From contig CM070913.1 in the NCBI GenBank assembly GCA_036417435.1, forward strand, positions 16,894,680-16,958,679: DNA of 64,000 nucleotides, given 5' to 3'. The number at the start of each line of letters is the position of its first letter. Position 1 is the first letter of the stretch. The notes beneath the pieces were generated by a model. That model did not search any database. It was not told where the DNA came from and was given only the letters and a program-made list of their open reading frames with translations. Made by a program: the position numbers and the translations under genes. The stretch is from Inia geoffrensis. Its lineage: Eukaryota > Chordata > Mammalia > Artiodactyla > Iniidae. Of this stretch, positions 1-12,251 are shown in pieces.

Positions 1-29
1 ATTTTGCCACTTTAAACATAACAGTGCTG

Positions 30-165
30 GAAGTAGGCATTATAATTTTTCTATATAAAAGAGGAAACTGAAGCTATTTAAGTAATTTGCAAAAGACCAT
101 TCAGCTAGGATGTGGAGGAACTGAGATTTGAGTCCAGAGTAGTCTAATGCCAAATGCTGCCTTTT
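30..165 (-). repeat. MIR fragment (antisense)
   Basis: Carries degraded forms of the antisense MIR landmarks in order: 'gaggaaactgaag', then a loading-type stretch 'ttcagctagg', then 'gatttgagtcca'. No TSD is visible, as expected for so old a SINE. It lies in the PIGN intron before the first visible exon. Confidence 0.5.
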
Positions 166-340
166 GGTATTTGTCTTGACGTTTTGGGTTATTGAGAAGG
201 GATATGATGTCTTTAGATTGTTGTGTTCGCAGCTGATAGTTCTTTATTCGTTAATCTGATAATGCAGAGAGTATTTGTGTATACAGCACAATGCGAGATG
301 CTTCATAGGATACACCAAGAAATACAAAATTCAGATACAA

Positions 341-370
341 AATTACAAGCTTCTCAAGGAGCTTGTAATT
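341..370. repeat. Perfect 11-bp inverted repeat (hairpin)
   Basis: The arms aattacaagct (341-351) and agcttgtaatt (360-370) are exact reverse complements around an 8-nt spacer that can pair further (t-g, c-g, t-a). The surroundings resemble an old dispersed repeat, so a chance hairpin is as likely as a functional one. Confidence 0.6.
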
Positions 371-674
371 AAATAAAGTAGATAAAAGATGTATACACAT
401 AGCCACCTTATCAGGTATAGGTCATATACTACACTATATTACATAAGACAGCAAATGTTTGACAACTTTAATATAAAATGTTAAGTGAATGTGATACAAT
501 GACTATCACATTTTAAATAAAGAAAATCTCACTTTAGCTAGGGTGATGATAACAGGAAAAAATAAGTCTTGGTGGAAATTTAACAGTCAGAATATAGGGA
601 GAGGATAAGAATTAAAGCAGATTGAATAATATAAATAGAGGCAGAGTTGGGAAGATGTATTTTTATTCTGGGAT

Positions 675-900
675 AATAAGTAATATTTATTAAACTGCAC
701 TATTCCAGGACTGTCCTGGGTGTTGTACATGTGTTATTCAGTTAAGCTTAATACTACCCTAAATTTAATGGTTATGATTCTCATAATATGGATGGGGGAA
801 TTTAGGCTCAGAGAGATAAATGTTTTCCTCCAGGACACACTGGTGTCCTTGAACTCCAATACTTAAATTCATGTTCTTTCTGTACCATGCTGCCTTCAAA
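675..900 (-). repeat. MIR (antisense)
   Basis: Follows the antisense MIR order: 'taatatttattaaa', 'gttgtacatgtgttattca', 'aggctcagagagataaa', and an end near 'ttctgtaccatgctgcc'. It is strongly diverged, with no TSD. Confidence 0.6.
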
Positions 901-904
901 ATAA

Positions 905-1445
905 ATAGTTCAGTTTGGGGGGAATTTGGGAGGTTTGTTCAAGGGCCTAATAAGAGATAATACTGATAATATAGATTAGGTGGAAGTAATCAAAGGCCTC
1001 ATATGCTAGACTATAGAGTTTAGACTTTATTTAGTGAAGAGCTGGTCTATCACTTAGAGTTAAACCAGAGAAATAGACCAGTAGGATCTCTGTATTAAGA
1101 AATTTAGTGTAAGAAACTGGCTTATGTGACTGTGGGGCTAGTTAGGCAGGTCCTAAGTTCAGAGGTCAGGCCATCAGGAAGGGCAGACTGGAACTTGCAG
1201 GCAGGAGCGGAAGCTTCACTCCACAGGTACAGTTTCTTCTTCAGGGAACCCTCTGTTCTGCTCTTAGAGCCTTTTGTGAATCAGACTCACCGTGATTGTT
1301 CAGGATAATCTCCCTTAAAGTCAACTGATTATGGACTTTAATCACATCTACAAGATATTTTCACAGCCAACACCTAGATTAATGTGTGATTGAATAACTA
1401 ACTAGGGTCTGTAGCCTAGCCAAGTTGACACATAAAACTGACCAT
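905..1445. repeat. Ancient interspersed repeats, family unresolved
   Basis: The stretch 980-1035 resembles a common mammalian repeat with a 'gccttgtatgcca...gagtttggactttat' core. From about 1060 to 1445 there is a second recognisable dispersed sequence ('taaaccagagaaatagacc' through 'ccaagttgacacataaaac'). I know both as recurring mammalian motifs but cannot name the families. The 60-codon frame inside looks like chance. Confidence 0.45.
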
Positions 1446-1894
1446 TACAGTTGAGGTTATTAAAAGTATTTTGAACCCTTTAGTTCTGTTTGCAAAAGCA
1501 TTCTGATTCTTCTTCAGTGAGAGTTTATGATCTAGTGAAGTGACAGCATCTGGAGGAAGAATAAGTTGCCAGAAGTCTACAGCATTAACCAAAGGGAGGC
1601 TTGGAGAGCAATTAGGGGGTGAGATGATTACAGCTGTGCACACATTAGAACATGATGCTTGCAGTTGGGGTGTAGGGAGCCTTCACTGAGGTAGTTGTTG
1701 CCAAAGTCAAATCTTAAAGGGTGAGTCGGATAGCACAATAGAAAAAAGGAAAAAGGTGCAGGGAGAGCAGCATGTGCCAGATGAGGAGTGAGGTAGCATG
1801 GCTTCTTGGAAGGGCTGCAAGTCACTGATACGGCTAGACTATAGAGGGCCCAGGGGGAGTGAGAGGTGAGCTCGCAGCAAATTCTACCCTCCAC

Positions 1895-2035
1895 GGCCAG
1901 ATGAGGAAACAGAGGCTGAGACAAGCTAAATGGTTTAGTCAAATTGACAGCAAATAGAACAGCAGCGCTGGAATTAAATTTAGGTCTGACTCCAAAGTTT
2001 CTGTCACTTCTCCATGACAGTGTCCCCCAGATTAC
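1895..2035 (-). repeat. MIR fragment (antisense)
   Basis: Contains 'gatgaggaaacagaggctgag' followed by 'agcgctggaattaaatttagg' and 'tctgactccaaagt', the antisense 5' half of MIR. Old and without TSD. Confidence 0.5.
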
Positions 2036-2914
2036 AGGTTTATCACTCTTACAGACAACTCTGCAGTGAACATTCTCTTTAAAGGTAATTTGCCATAGCT
2101 CCTCCTAATTGAACTCTGCATTTAACTTCTGTCTACTCTTCTCCTTTGCTTTTGCTAGTTCAGATGTCTTTTGCTTTAGACTGAATATCCTTATTTTGCC
2201 ACATGCTTCCCTTATTCTCTCACTACTTAGGGAAATCACAAAATGTTAACCCCTTAAACCAAGTCCCAGGATTCAGTCTCCCCACCTGTATGGTTTAAAC
2301 TCCTCATAGGCCAGCACCTAGTACAGAGCATGGCGTAGACTGTGCAACTTAATCATTGTTAGTTGGATGGAGGAGTCATGACAATACACACACCATGGTT
2401 CTTTATCATCAGGTATTTTTTGGAGGGTCTGGGGAGGCAGGGAGTTAATGATGATGAGGTAGTAAATGTTCCCCATTCCTGTTATTTAAAATCCTTTCAA
2501 TTTTTACTTTAGCTGAACTGAATTCTTTTTGATTTGGTTTCCTACAAGTAGATGTTTATTTGTAATGTCGATTACTTTATGTGTCAAAGGGTTAGATAAT
2601 TATATGATATTGTACTGACTCTAGAAAATCCCTCGAGTGTTTTTTTAGGTACTCTTCAAACTTATTTTCTTATTATTTTACTATCCTCAGAGTGATGTGA
2701 AACCAGTCCCAATTCCTAAAGTGAACACCTGCCTCAGGCACCTTGAGCTTTAGAGACTCTACCTGTCCATATCTGTTTGAGACTTGTTCCTTCTTCTTCC
2801 ACCCCCTTGCTATGGGACCTCCATTTCCAGTGCTAGTCACTGAGAGGTTTCTGTAGTGACTTTTGGGACTAATGCAGAGAGGTAGAGGAGGAGCGAAGAA
2901 AAATAAAGGTGATA
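2036..2914. other. PIGN intron, nothing recognised
   Basis: No exon with both splice borders, no RNA gene and no repeat that I can name. Confidence 0.5.
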
Positions 2915-3172
2915 ATGGTAGCCATTATTTATTAAGCAGTAGTAATATTTTGGGCATTTTGTTAAGCTCTTTTCATAATCTCATTTAAGCATTACTAGCC
3001 TTGATAAATAGATACGGAATTATTCTTCGCATTTTATAAATGGGGTAAAATTAAGTCTCAGAATCTGTTTTGTACTTTGCTCATGGTCATACAGTGAGCG
3101 AGTGACAGAACTAGGATTTGAATTCTGATCTGTGTAGCGCCAAACTCTTAATCACAATGCTATGTCTCACCT
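2915..3172 (-). repeat. MIR, nearly complete (antisense)
   Basis: One of the best preserved MIR copies here. It runs from 'gccattatttattaagcag' through 'gttaagctcttttcataatctcattt', 'cattttataaatgggg', 'tcatacagtgagcgagtgacaga' to 'actcttaatcacaatgctatg', the expected order for the reverse strand. Confidence 0.75.
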
Positions 3173-4088
3173 TCCTTTTTACAACTCTGCCCTAGTTTAT
3201 TCTTGCTTCTTTACTTCCTTTCTGGTGACATTTTAGGCCAGAGGGAGGAATTAAAAGGGGGGGAAAAACTCTTGCTTTTCCTCCCTAACCTCCCCTACTC
3301 CAGAAGGTAATTCTTAATTCTCACCTTATTTAGCTTGGGTAGCAAAACAAGGGGGAAACAGAGAGAGAGAAAACAAGGCACGGAGGCAAGAGAGTACCAT
3401 GTGACCCCTCCAGTCCTGTTTTTTTCTCCTGTGCGCTCTTAGCATCACAGCTTTCCATAAGTGTGTTCTTGTTCCAATCATTGGCATTTCTGTCCCTGAC
3501 CCTCACATCATTACTCCTGGCCCAGAGCACCCACGGCCTGTGGAGGCCATCACTGGTGATTTACATGGAGGAGCTCCTTTCTTGTTCGGCAGGTGTTTGG
3601 GAGAGAAGATATGACTGAATGAACCTACTGTGGTTGGGTGAGGGAGAGAGAAGCGTGGGCAGCATGTCAAGTTGAAGTTTGAATAGATAGAATCATTGTT
3701 CCAAATGAAGATTAGGTCCCACAGTTCATTGTAGATTAAATGGGCTTTTGTGGGCTTGTCAGTGAACTTAATCAACATTTATAAAATTGTTACTAAGGAG
3801 AAATATGTTCAGAGTTCCGAAGAAGTTACTTGCAAACAAACTTTAGGAGCACAGTCATTTTAAATTGAGAATTACCTAATTGCAACAATTCCAGGCTATC
3901 CAGCTTTTTCTTCTATAATGTGCTTCTCCAATGACAGATTTTTTTAAAGTGCAGTTTTTAGATTAATCATCTAGTTGTAGAATCACTGAAAGAAAATAAT
4001 GTATTTTCTTCACTTTATAAAATCTCTTTTAAAAACCTATCAAGTAGCATGGATTTGGAGTGTTTTCAATGTTTTGTTTAACTTTCAG
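3173..4088 (+). other. PIGN intron, upstream of first visible exon
   Basis: Ends in the acceptor tttaactttcag at 4088. A G-rich and A-rich run around 3255-3270 and a GA-rich run around 3355-3375 are the only low-complexity spots. Nothing else recognised. Confidence 0.6.
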
Positions 4089-4228
4089 AAACCAAGCCAT
4101 CTTCTGTCATGTAGTTTTATAGCTGTTGGCGTTTTACTAGCACTTTTCCTGCTGATTCAAGCCTGTCCCTGGACTTACTACATATATTGCTTGTTGCCAC
4201 TGCCAGTATGGTATGCGGTTCTGAGAGA
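4089..4228 (+). CDS. PIGN: PIGN exon a: GPI ethanolamine phosphate transferase 1, membrane domain start
   Basis: PIGN adds phosphoethanolamine to the first mannose of GPI anchor precursors in the ER membrane. This 140-bp exon lies between the acceptor ctttcag and the donor gtaagt and starts in phase 0. It reads [17 protein letters not shown], then [19 protein letters not shown] and [10 protein letters not shown]. The two hydrophobic stretches begin the polytopic C-terminal domain of PIGN. It leaves two bases (ga) of a split codon that the next exon completes as Glu. The catalytic luminal phosphodiesterase domain is encoded upstream of the window. Recognition rests on remembered vertebrate PIGN and is supported by the 13 following exons in the right order. 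Confidence 0.96.
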
Positions 4229-6447
4229 GTAAGTAACACATCTTGTGGTCTTGTTTTTCACTTCACTGACAGTTAAATCTGTATTTAAATGCATTAGATT
4301 TCTGTAGCATAAGTCACGAAAGATAATTATAATACCCTCAAATCTCCAAGCCCTTTAATTTCATTCATAGCAGCATAAACGTTGCATATAAACAGGCATT
4401 TTTTTTTCTTGGCCATACCTTGAGGCCTGCAGAATCTTAGTTCTCCAACCCAGGATTGAACCCGGGCCCTCGGCAGTGAAAGTGCAGAGTCCTAACCACT
4501 GTACCTCCAGGGAATTCCCTAAACATCCTTTTTATTTTACTTTTCCCTTTTGACTTCATCTTGATTGCCCTGAGGTAGCACTGGCCTCATTCCCTTCTTT
4601 GTGTTATCTTTTATAAGAAAAATCTGGAGTAAAAATTAAGTAATTAATATAGATTGTACTATGTCAGGAGTGACTTACGTTTTGAATTTGTCTCATCATC
4701 CCAGTTTCCAGTGTATCTTCATGTTTCACAAAGCAATTTGCATGCTTTTGCTCCATACATTTTTGCCCCCCCTTTCCCAGCTATCATGTAAACCTAGATG
4801 AATGAAAGTTCGCAGTTAACTCCAATCTAGTAATGTACAGGGGTTAGGGGAGATTATTCTCGTATGCTGTGGTTCTACCTTTAAGTGCTTGCTCACAAGT
4901 TGGACTTGAAATGGATTCTTATCATTGTAGGAAACATCAGAGGTAGAGCTCTCCTGCAAGTTATAAACACTTTAAAAGAAAATCACTAAAATGTTGGGCT
5001 GGTTCATGTTCACAGGCAGCGAGGGTCATGTTACAGATCGTGTTGATTTCTATATCTGCACCAGTAATCTAAATTTAAACTTAGTCTTGGGCATCCTTTG
5101 AGCAAACCAGATGCCGAAAGCAGACCAGGGAATGACAGCCCAGAATAAGGGTGTTGTTAGGGTTGGCAAGCATGTTGCAATGACACAACCTGTTTTCTTT
5201 TCTAATTTTTGTTACCTCCAGCTTTGACCACCTCTTCTTAATATGAAAAATAAAAATTAATATTAAAATATTTTAAGTGTTAACATTTTTAAAAACAAGG
5301 CAAAAAGACACTGACAAAAGAACAGACAGTTACTTCTCCATTTGAAAGGAATAGGGTTGCTGGATGTACATGTTTAAATTGGATTTATTCCTAATGTCAT
5401 TTGCTCTGGCTTAAAAATTTTTAGAATGAAAGGTGTTATCCAAAATTCCCTCCTGAATTATTAAATGTTCTATTTATGAAGAACACATATACATTAAAAT
5501 TTTAAGGACAGAGTGATTTTGAAAATATGTTGTGTTCTATCTATCTTTTTGATAGATTATAAAGAAAATAAAACATAAAAATTCACTTTTCTTCTAGAAA
5601 TAATCTAAATGATTTTACAAAATAATCACTGTTGAGAACAAAAGAAACATTCTCCTTTAGACTGGTGTTAGCTTTTCTTTCCTAACATGGCACCTTAATC
5701 GTTTTGATGACATTATGTAACCATTGTTTTCAATCAGAAAAAGGTTATAAACCAAGTGATACTGACTTTTTATAATTGCCTGTTTAATAATGCACTATCA
5801 GTGCTAAAAAAAATTTTCCAGTGATGAAATGTAAAAAGGACTCAAGTATGTAATACATTTTTAATGGTTATGAATTCACATTTAATTACAATTAGTGTAC
5901 AATTAGTGACATCTTAAAATGAGTTTGGAAAAAGTTATTTCACCCAGTGAAAAAGTGCAATTAAGATTTTCTCTACCTAGACTAGGAAAACAGACCTTTA
6001 TTTTATTAAGACAGTTGAGATTTCAATATAAAATTAACTTTAGTGAATTTTAAAAATGTTCTCTATGTTTATTCATTTGGGTTTATTGTATTTTATTTCT
6101 GATGTTGTATCTGTAATTGTATGTGCCCATGTTTAAACATCCAATAAGACTCATTTATTGTCATTAATGTTTATAAAAAAGCCAAGCAAATTAATGTGAT
6201 CATTATCAACTTAATTCAGAAGTTACATTTTTCCTAGAATACTAGGTATCAAAAAAAGATTTAGGTAAGTAAAGCCATTGAAACAAATCTGTTGGAGTTT
6301 AGTTATCTTAGTTTTTGAAAAATTTATGGATTGAAAATTCCCTGATTTCTATGCACAAAATTTTTATTTTTTACTATAAGAGAACTAATTTTTTTATATT
6401 CAATATAGGTTATAAATAATCTTTTTATAAATAATCTTGTTAAACAG
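4229..6447 (-). repeat. PIGN intron with a tRNA-derived SINE at about 4402-4519
   Basis: The SINE is antisense: a T-run near 4400 is followed by 'ggattgaacccgggccc' (reverse B-box) and 'cctaaccactgtacctccagggaattccc' (reverse A-box and 5' end). It is short (about 115 bp) and fairly diverged. A clear TSD was not found. The rest of the intron (4520-6447) is very AT-rich and nothing else was recognised. Confidence 0.7.
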
Positions 6448-6547
6448 ATTTCCAGTTATTCAAGTCTTGGTCACATTACTGTTGACCTTCCCTCCAAGTC
6501 ATTTTGTTGGATACCTGTTACTCTTTATCCTGGGAGTTGAAGTATTA
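6448..6547 (+). CDS. PIGN: PIGN exon b
   Basis: This 100-bp exon lies between ttaaacag and gtaagt. Its first base completes the split Glu codon and the rest reads FPVIQVLVTLLLTFPPSHFV then GYLLLFILGVEVL, ending in phase 0. The sequence is strongly hydrophobic, with at least one membrane span. Only 104 bp of intron separates it from the next exon, the shortest intron in this part of the gene. Confidence 0.95.
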
Positions 6548-6651
6548 GTAAGTAATTTACCACATTATCACATTTTCAGGTCTCTTTCATACACATGTAA
6601 CTCCTTTGAAATGACCTCATTTTCCCTTTCTTCTTTGGATTGCATTACTAG

Positions 6652-6744
6652 GTTCTCAGTTTTTTCTACCGCTATATGCTTACAGCTGGACTCATTGCAT
6701 TTGCAGGTTGGCCATTTATCACTCCACTGTGGACTCGAGCAAAG
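6652..6744 (+). CDS. PIGN: PIGN exon c
   Basis: This 93-bp exon lies between gcattactag and gtataa, phase 0 on both sides (31 whole codons). It reads [19 protein letters not shown] then [12 protein letters not shown]. The [11 protein letters not shown] core is characteristic of PIGN. Skipping this exon would keep frame but remove a membrane span. Confidence 0.96.
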
Positions 6745-7494
6745 GTATAAGTACTCACTTTGAAATTAGGCAGATTCATAGCAGCTTTGTTTTGATATGC
6801 ATTTAACTCAGGGAGTTATTCATTTTTTAAAGAAAAGGGTAGAATGTGACCTTACATAAAGATCCTGACCCTTTTGACAGGAGGACTGATGTTGACTTTA
6901 AGGTTTCAGTGATTCATGCAGACTTTCATATCAAAGTGAACTGGTCTTGTGGTGATTGAAATACTCAAGAAGCAGAGCTGATTTGTCCTTCTCTGAAGCA
7001 CTTCCTAGATTCCTTTAGGCTCAAATATCTAAATGCCACAGAGGAACTGCCAAGAGCAGTGCGGTGGCATGAGAGGCCACACTCTGGACTCAAGTCAGAG
7101 GAGTCACCTCCCTCCTGGTCTGGAGCCATATCAGTTTTTCTCTGGAGAAGTATTTATTCATGATAGATTATTTTAAAGGGTAATTACTCCTGATTTTCTG
7201 CCTTTAACTAGGTAGGTAATTACAGTGTTCTTCTACAAAGAATACTCTCATGTTTTCACTTTGATACTTTTTAGTGGAGGTAGCAGGAAGATAGAAATAT
7301 CTTCTTTCTACTCTATGAGAACCTACAAAATTTTCCAATTAATGGGACTATTGACAATTTTTTGTCTTAATCTAATTACAGAAGTATTTTTACTTATTTC
7401 CCTCCTGGGCACAATCATTTGATTATGATTGCAGGCCAGCTTTCTTAAAGATGTCATCAATATATGGTAGAACATAAATTGAATGAAGTGCTTG

Positions 7495-7712
7495 CTTTGA
7501 AACAGCAGACCTGAGTCTAAATCCTGGCTGCCTCATTTACTAGTAATAGATCTGGTGCTACTTATACTTTGACGTCTCTGAGCTCAGTTTCCTCATCTGA
7601 AATACTGTGAATAATACAGCCTACCTATTGAGGTTATTGTGAGAATTAAATGAGATAATGCCTATATCATACCTAATATAGTGCCTACTATATAACAGAT
7701 CCTTCACAAATA
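7495..7712 (+). repeat. MIR (sense)
   Basis: Shows 'gacctgagtctaaatcctggctg', 'cctcatttactag', 'ctcagtttcctcatctgaaa', 'aggttattgtgagaattaaatgag' and 'tatagtgcctac', in MIR order over about 215 bp. Confidence 0.8.
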
Positions 7713-7850
7713 GTAACTATATTACTTTATAAGTAAACAGATGTAAAGCTTTGAATTTTCCTTTTAGTTTCACAGCCATGTAGTCTGTGAAACACTGAAG
7801 ACAGTTTTTGTACCATAATTGTCTAAAAATAACTTTTTTCTTTATTTTAG

Positions 7851-7942
7851 AGCACCTCACTGAGCTGGATTTTCTTCTGTTTGCTCCTGGCAGTGTTCCC
7901 ACTTATGCCTGTTGTAGGACGAAAGCCAAATATCTTTCTAGT
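7851..7942 (+). CDS. PIGN: PIGN exon d
   Basis: This 92-bp exon lies between tttattttag and gtatgc. It reads [19 protein letters not shown] then [11 protein letters not shown], ending with two bases of a Val codon. An alternative GT two bases upstream (ctag|tg) would break the frame. The position at 7942/7943 is chosen because it joins to the next exon as LVVGAGLL. The ORF simply runs on into intron at YAPYFNL, which is not coding. Confidence 0.95.
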
Positions 7943-8601
7943 GTATGCACCATATTTTAACTTATTTTCTTTTTAATGCAATTGTTTTTCTCAATCAACA
8001 CTATGAAATATGAACCAAGTCTTGGCCATGAGTTTAAAATCATGTGAACAAACTAGAAGTTAAAATACTAATATCAAACCATTAGTCATAATTTTGGCTC
8101 AGGCTCTGAGAGGCATTAAAACAACCTGAAGATGCTTCTGGACCTTTGTAAAAAAGGAAATTGTGCCAGTGATAACTTAAAATGCCAAGAATTTTTTAAA
8201 GGTCTAGAAGCCTTTGTATGTTTTATACATTGGGAGATCAGTGAATGGTTTCACATGAAAAAATGTTCTGTTGCCAAAATTGAAAGGTCTAAAAGCCACT
8301 GATCATTGATGCAATCTGTATCTTTTCCTTTGATCATGTCCACATTTTAAATGTCTGAGAAAAATGAAATTCTCTTCTATTCTAATCTGAATGTAAAGAT
8401 TTCCATGGGAGGAAACTCTCTGTACCTTGACAGCTTTCTCATGTTTAATCACTTAAACTGTTAGGAAATTCTATATACCTTACCTGAATTCTGCATGCTG
8501 CTGTTATATTTATTTCTCCTCATTATATCCCAAGCAAATCTTTAAAATAATTGTTTACATTTGTTTTTAACTTTAAGGTTATTATCATGTAATCTAATGG
8601 C

Positions 8602-8627
8602 TGTGTGTGTGTGTGTGTGTGTGTGTG
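8602..8627. repeat. (TG)13 microsatellite
   Basis: Uninterrupted TG dinucleotides, 26 bp, in the PIGN intron. Confidence 0.95.
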
Positions 8628-10533
8628 CAGGCGCTTGGCAAATTAAATGATCATTATTTCATTTAACATTTCCTTTCTTATTTTCTAATCATGTAATCAT
8701 CTTTGTTACTTTCTTTTGAACTTTGTGTAACCAACTTTTTAGCATTCTAGCCCCATCTTTAATAGATGAGGGTATATCTTTTGAAGGAAAATTAACTCAA
8801 TATTTTTTTAAAGTATGTGTTCATTTTAAAGTACCTATAAATTATGTATATTTTATCTCATTTCTGTGAGAATAACAATATGGACTAGATCAGAAATTAT
8901 TCCAGAGTGTCAATTTATTAGCAGAGCTCAAAAAATTGTATTGAATTCTAAGACTATTTTATCTAAGCCATACTTTATTAGTTCTAAGTGAAAACATTTT
9001 GCAGCTGTCATAAACTGTAAACAGCATGTGCAAAGATGAATTCAAACATTTTATTTTTTGCTTCCCACTACTCTGTGAGCTCTTCTCTTGTCTCTATAAA
9101 GCCGCTTTCCCTCCTTTCATTGGCCTCTACCCATCTGTCCTGCTCAAGCACTATTGACATATTTGAACAGGACTTATGCTAAAAGGAAAAGAAATTATAT
9201 AAATGGTCTTCATAGAAATTTTTCACTTTACCTATTCCAGTAAAGATTAATTCAGGAAGCAAACTTGTTAAACCATGAGAAATCTAATTTGTATTTTTGA
9301 AAATTATGTTGTTCCCCCTCTTAATTTAAATTCCTCAGTGCTTCAAGTTTCCCAGTAGCTACATTTGCAACTTCTTCATTTTGCCTCCTGGTTTATGGAG
9401 AAATTGCTACTCTCCATTTGATCTCTCACCTCATCTCTCTTCTTTAGAAAATTACAAAGATATGTGAAATATTTAAGGATAAATTAAAAGAAAGAGCAAA
9501 AATTTATATAACATAGCTATAATATTCCTGTTACTCTAGTTTTCTGAGGTAAAATCATATTTGCCAATTAATTGAAGTACCAAATTATTTTTTTAAGAGG
9601 GTATGGGGGAGAAAAGGCAAAAACAAAGAATCTTAATCATACACGGTTGTTTTTCATAAGATTTAATTAACTTTTCCCTCATGATTCTTAAAGAGAATAT
9701 TAGAAGAATCTAAACAAATGCAAAAACAAGCATTTTCCTGGGAGTTCCTGCTTCATGTTCTCTATAAACCTGCCTTTTGCTCTTTCTTATTTCTCTTAAA
9801 CCAACTCCTTTTCACATAGTTCTATTATATTACTGGGTTCCAGATTCTATCCTCAACATAATTTCAGTCGTCCTGTGTTACTTGGATTTTTAGGAGGTGA
9901 GAAATAGAACTCAATAGTAATAGTAAAGTATTTCCTTGATGTTAGTTTCCTTCGATTTCAGGAACCATACTGTATCTGGTGTTCTTGAAAGAGTGTAATT
10001 TGTTGTTTCATTACTGTACCAGTGCCTCACCCGCATGCTACTTTTGTGGCCCCTCTTCCATCCTTCCCTTAGCCAGAAACAGCTGTTGAAAAGCACCAAC
10101 GTCAGTGATAAAGAGGAACAATTTGTGGATTATAAATGTAGATTTTCCTTTTTGTATGAGTAGGTGCTCATAGTCAGAAAATGTGTGGTATAGATACTGA
10201 TATATTTGTATAGCTATCTTTTATATTGTTTTCTATAAATTTGTCCAAGTCAAGCTGAGAATTATGGTATGCGTAAATGTTAAAAAAATCAAATTATGGA
10301 AATAAGATGAAGATACTTAAAAAGTTATATGAAAAGTTACAAATAACACCATCCCCACAGGATCTTTATTCTAAGATTTTTATTCTTCTTACACCTGTGT
10401 ATTCATTTTGTTACTTCATCTTGATTAAGCAAATGATTGAGAGGTTCTATATTAGAGTAAAATATCTAATATTTTCATGTGATATATATTCTATAAATGT
10501 CTTAAGAAAATTTGAAATTGTGTTTTAAAACAG
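8628..10533 (+). other. PIGN intron, nothing recognised
   Basis: AT-rich, with no repeat I can name. It ends with a poor pyrimidine tract, as 'tgttttaaaacag' precedes the next exon. Confidence 0.5.
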
Positions 10534-10642
10534 AGTGGGTGCAGGCTTGCTGGTTCTTCTGCTATCCCTGTTTGTTGTAGCATCTGTCTTAAAAAGAAAA
10601 GATAGTTTTGTAAATGAAGAGCTGGTGTTACATCTGTTACAG
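10534..10642 (+). CDS. PIGN: PIGN exon e
   Basis: This 109-bp exon lies between aaaacag and gtcagt. Its first base completes the Val codon and the rest reads [19 protein letters not shown] then [17 protein letters not shown], ending in phase 0. A leucine-rich membrane span is followed by a charged loop (KRKDSF) typical of this region of PIGN. Confidence 0.96.
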
Positions 10643-11084
10643 GTCAGTTACAGATTTTCAACACTATGTTATACCAATGTTACACTAAAATGTATCTTAC
10701 AGTTGTATTTAATTATATTGTTCTTAAGATGCCATCCTGTTATTTTTTAACCTCAATACCAGCTGAGAAGTTTTCTGTTTAAGATATTACATGGAAATAT
10801 ATTCTCTAAAAGGTATGAAATAGCAAAAAAGTCAACAGGAGGCCCCCCCAAAACACCTAGATAGCAGAGATTAAAAGATATAAGAGGTATTGTCCAAAGA
10901 GTTGAACTGAAAAAGACTTCCTCTGGTCTGAGGTTCTGTGTTGTCCTAGTTTGGGTCAGGAAAAAAGTAAGCTCTTTGAAGTGAAAGCAGCCACTTAGTA
11001 TGTTTACATGAAAATTAGTCAGTTTAAGACTTCAGATGACATACTAGGAGAAAATAAACTTCACCTTGGTTGGTGGCTTTGGAG

Positions 11085-11245
11085 TGGTGAAAAGAACTTT
11101 GAACTTGACATTTCAAAATTGAGTCAATTCCCAGTTATGCTTTGTACTAGATGTGTGATTTTCAGTAATAGAACTTGTCTGTTTGTTTTTAATCTGTAAA
11201 GATAATACCCAGTAAGGTTGTAAGAGATTATATGATGTCATATTC
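11085..11245 (+). repeat. MIR fragment (sense)
   Basis: The order 'gtcaattcccagttatg', 'actagatgtgtgattttc', 'aatctgtaaagataatacc', 'aaggttgtaagagattatatgatg' matches the middle of MIR. Confidence 0.55.
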
Positions 11246-11512
11246 TGTAAAATGATAGCTTTTTTGTAGATGAGTGGAAACCACTTTTTTTTCCCTTTTC
11301 AAACAATAAACAATAAACCACATCTAGAACACTGAAAAAAAAACTTATTTGAGTCTCCTCAAAAAATTTACTCAGAACAAAGCTGGGATAATAGTATTTC
11401 CAAGAACACTCAAAAATTTAAATATACAACACTTAAAAGATGTTAACTCGTTCTTGGAGAACAACAGAGAGCATATAAAAAGAGAAGTATTTTTGTCAAA
11501 GATCCTATCAAG

Positions 11513-11751
11513 CTATTGAAGCCTATCTTTTTTTTGTGTGTGTGGTACGCGGGCCTCTCACTGCTGTGGCCTCTCCCGTTGCGGAGCACAGGCTCCGGAC
11601 GCACAGGCTCAGCTGCCATGGCTCACGGGCCCAGCCGCTCCACGGCATGTGGGATCTTCCCGGACCGGGGCATGAACCCGCGTCCCCTGCATTGGCAGGT
11701 GGACTCTCAACCACTGCACCACCAGGGAAGCCCTATTGAAGTGTATCTTTT
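11513..11751 (-). repeat. CHR-2-type SINE with TSD
   Basis: The body spans 11532-11732 and is read on the minus strand. It starts GGGCTTCCCTGGTGGTGCAG and ends in an A-run (the T-run here). The Pol III boxes lie near the 5' end of the element, with the B-box seen reversed around 11680. The flanks CTATTGAAGCCTATCTTTT (11513-11531) and CTATTGAAGTGTATCTTTT (11733-11751) are a 19-bp TSD with two adjacent mismatches. Cetacean-type tRNA-derived SINE, antisense to PIGN. Confidence 0.92.
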
Positions 11752-12251
11752 CATTTTAAATGGTATACCGACTGGTTTTATACTAAACCATAGTAGCTTT
11801 GGAAAAATTCACCTGTAATACTGAATACTTTGACAGAAGTGAGTGTTTCTGAACCTTACTCTGTAGGAGCAAAGAATACCATGTTAAAATTCTTATGGAC
11901 TTTGTGAGAAATACCCCTAAGTATAAAGTAATTCCTTCTTACATTAACCTATTAATTTGCATTCATTCCCCTATCGTGTACCATATATATATTTTTATGA
12001 TTCTGATTTGTGTCTTCTCACATTTTAATGTATCTAAAATGAGAATGTGTCTTACATTTGAAAGGATCCTAGAATTGTGTCATAGATTTATTGACAGCAA
12101 TTTTTCCTTCTTAATTCACTGAAAATATGAGTAAATTAAATGTATCTCTAGGAGTTGGTGATCAGATTGCTAATCTGATCTTTAAGAGAGTTTACTTTGT
12201 TCATAGCCATAATTTAGCTCATTTCTTAAACTGGCTATTAATCTGCTAATT
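11752..12251 (+). other. PIGN intron, nothing recognised
   Basis: AT-rich sequence between a SINE and a hAT remnant. No exon or named repeat found. Confidence 0.5.

Noticed and set aside
11536..11739. Recurring small frames rich in Gly/Pro/Trp at every SINE (also 13498, 21728, 24799)
   Set aside because: These are translations of the CHR-2 SINE itself in several frames, not genes.
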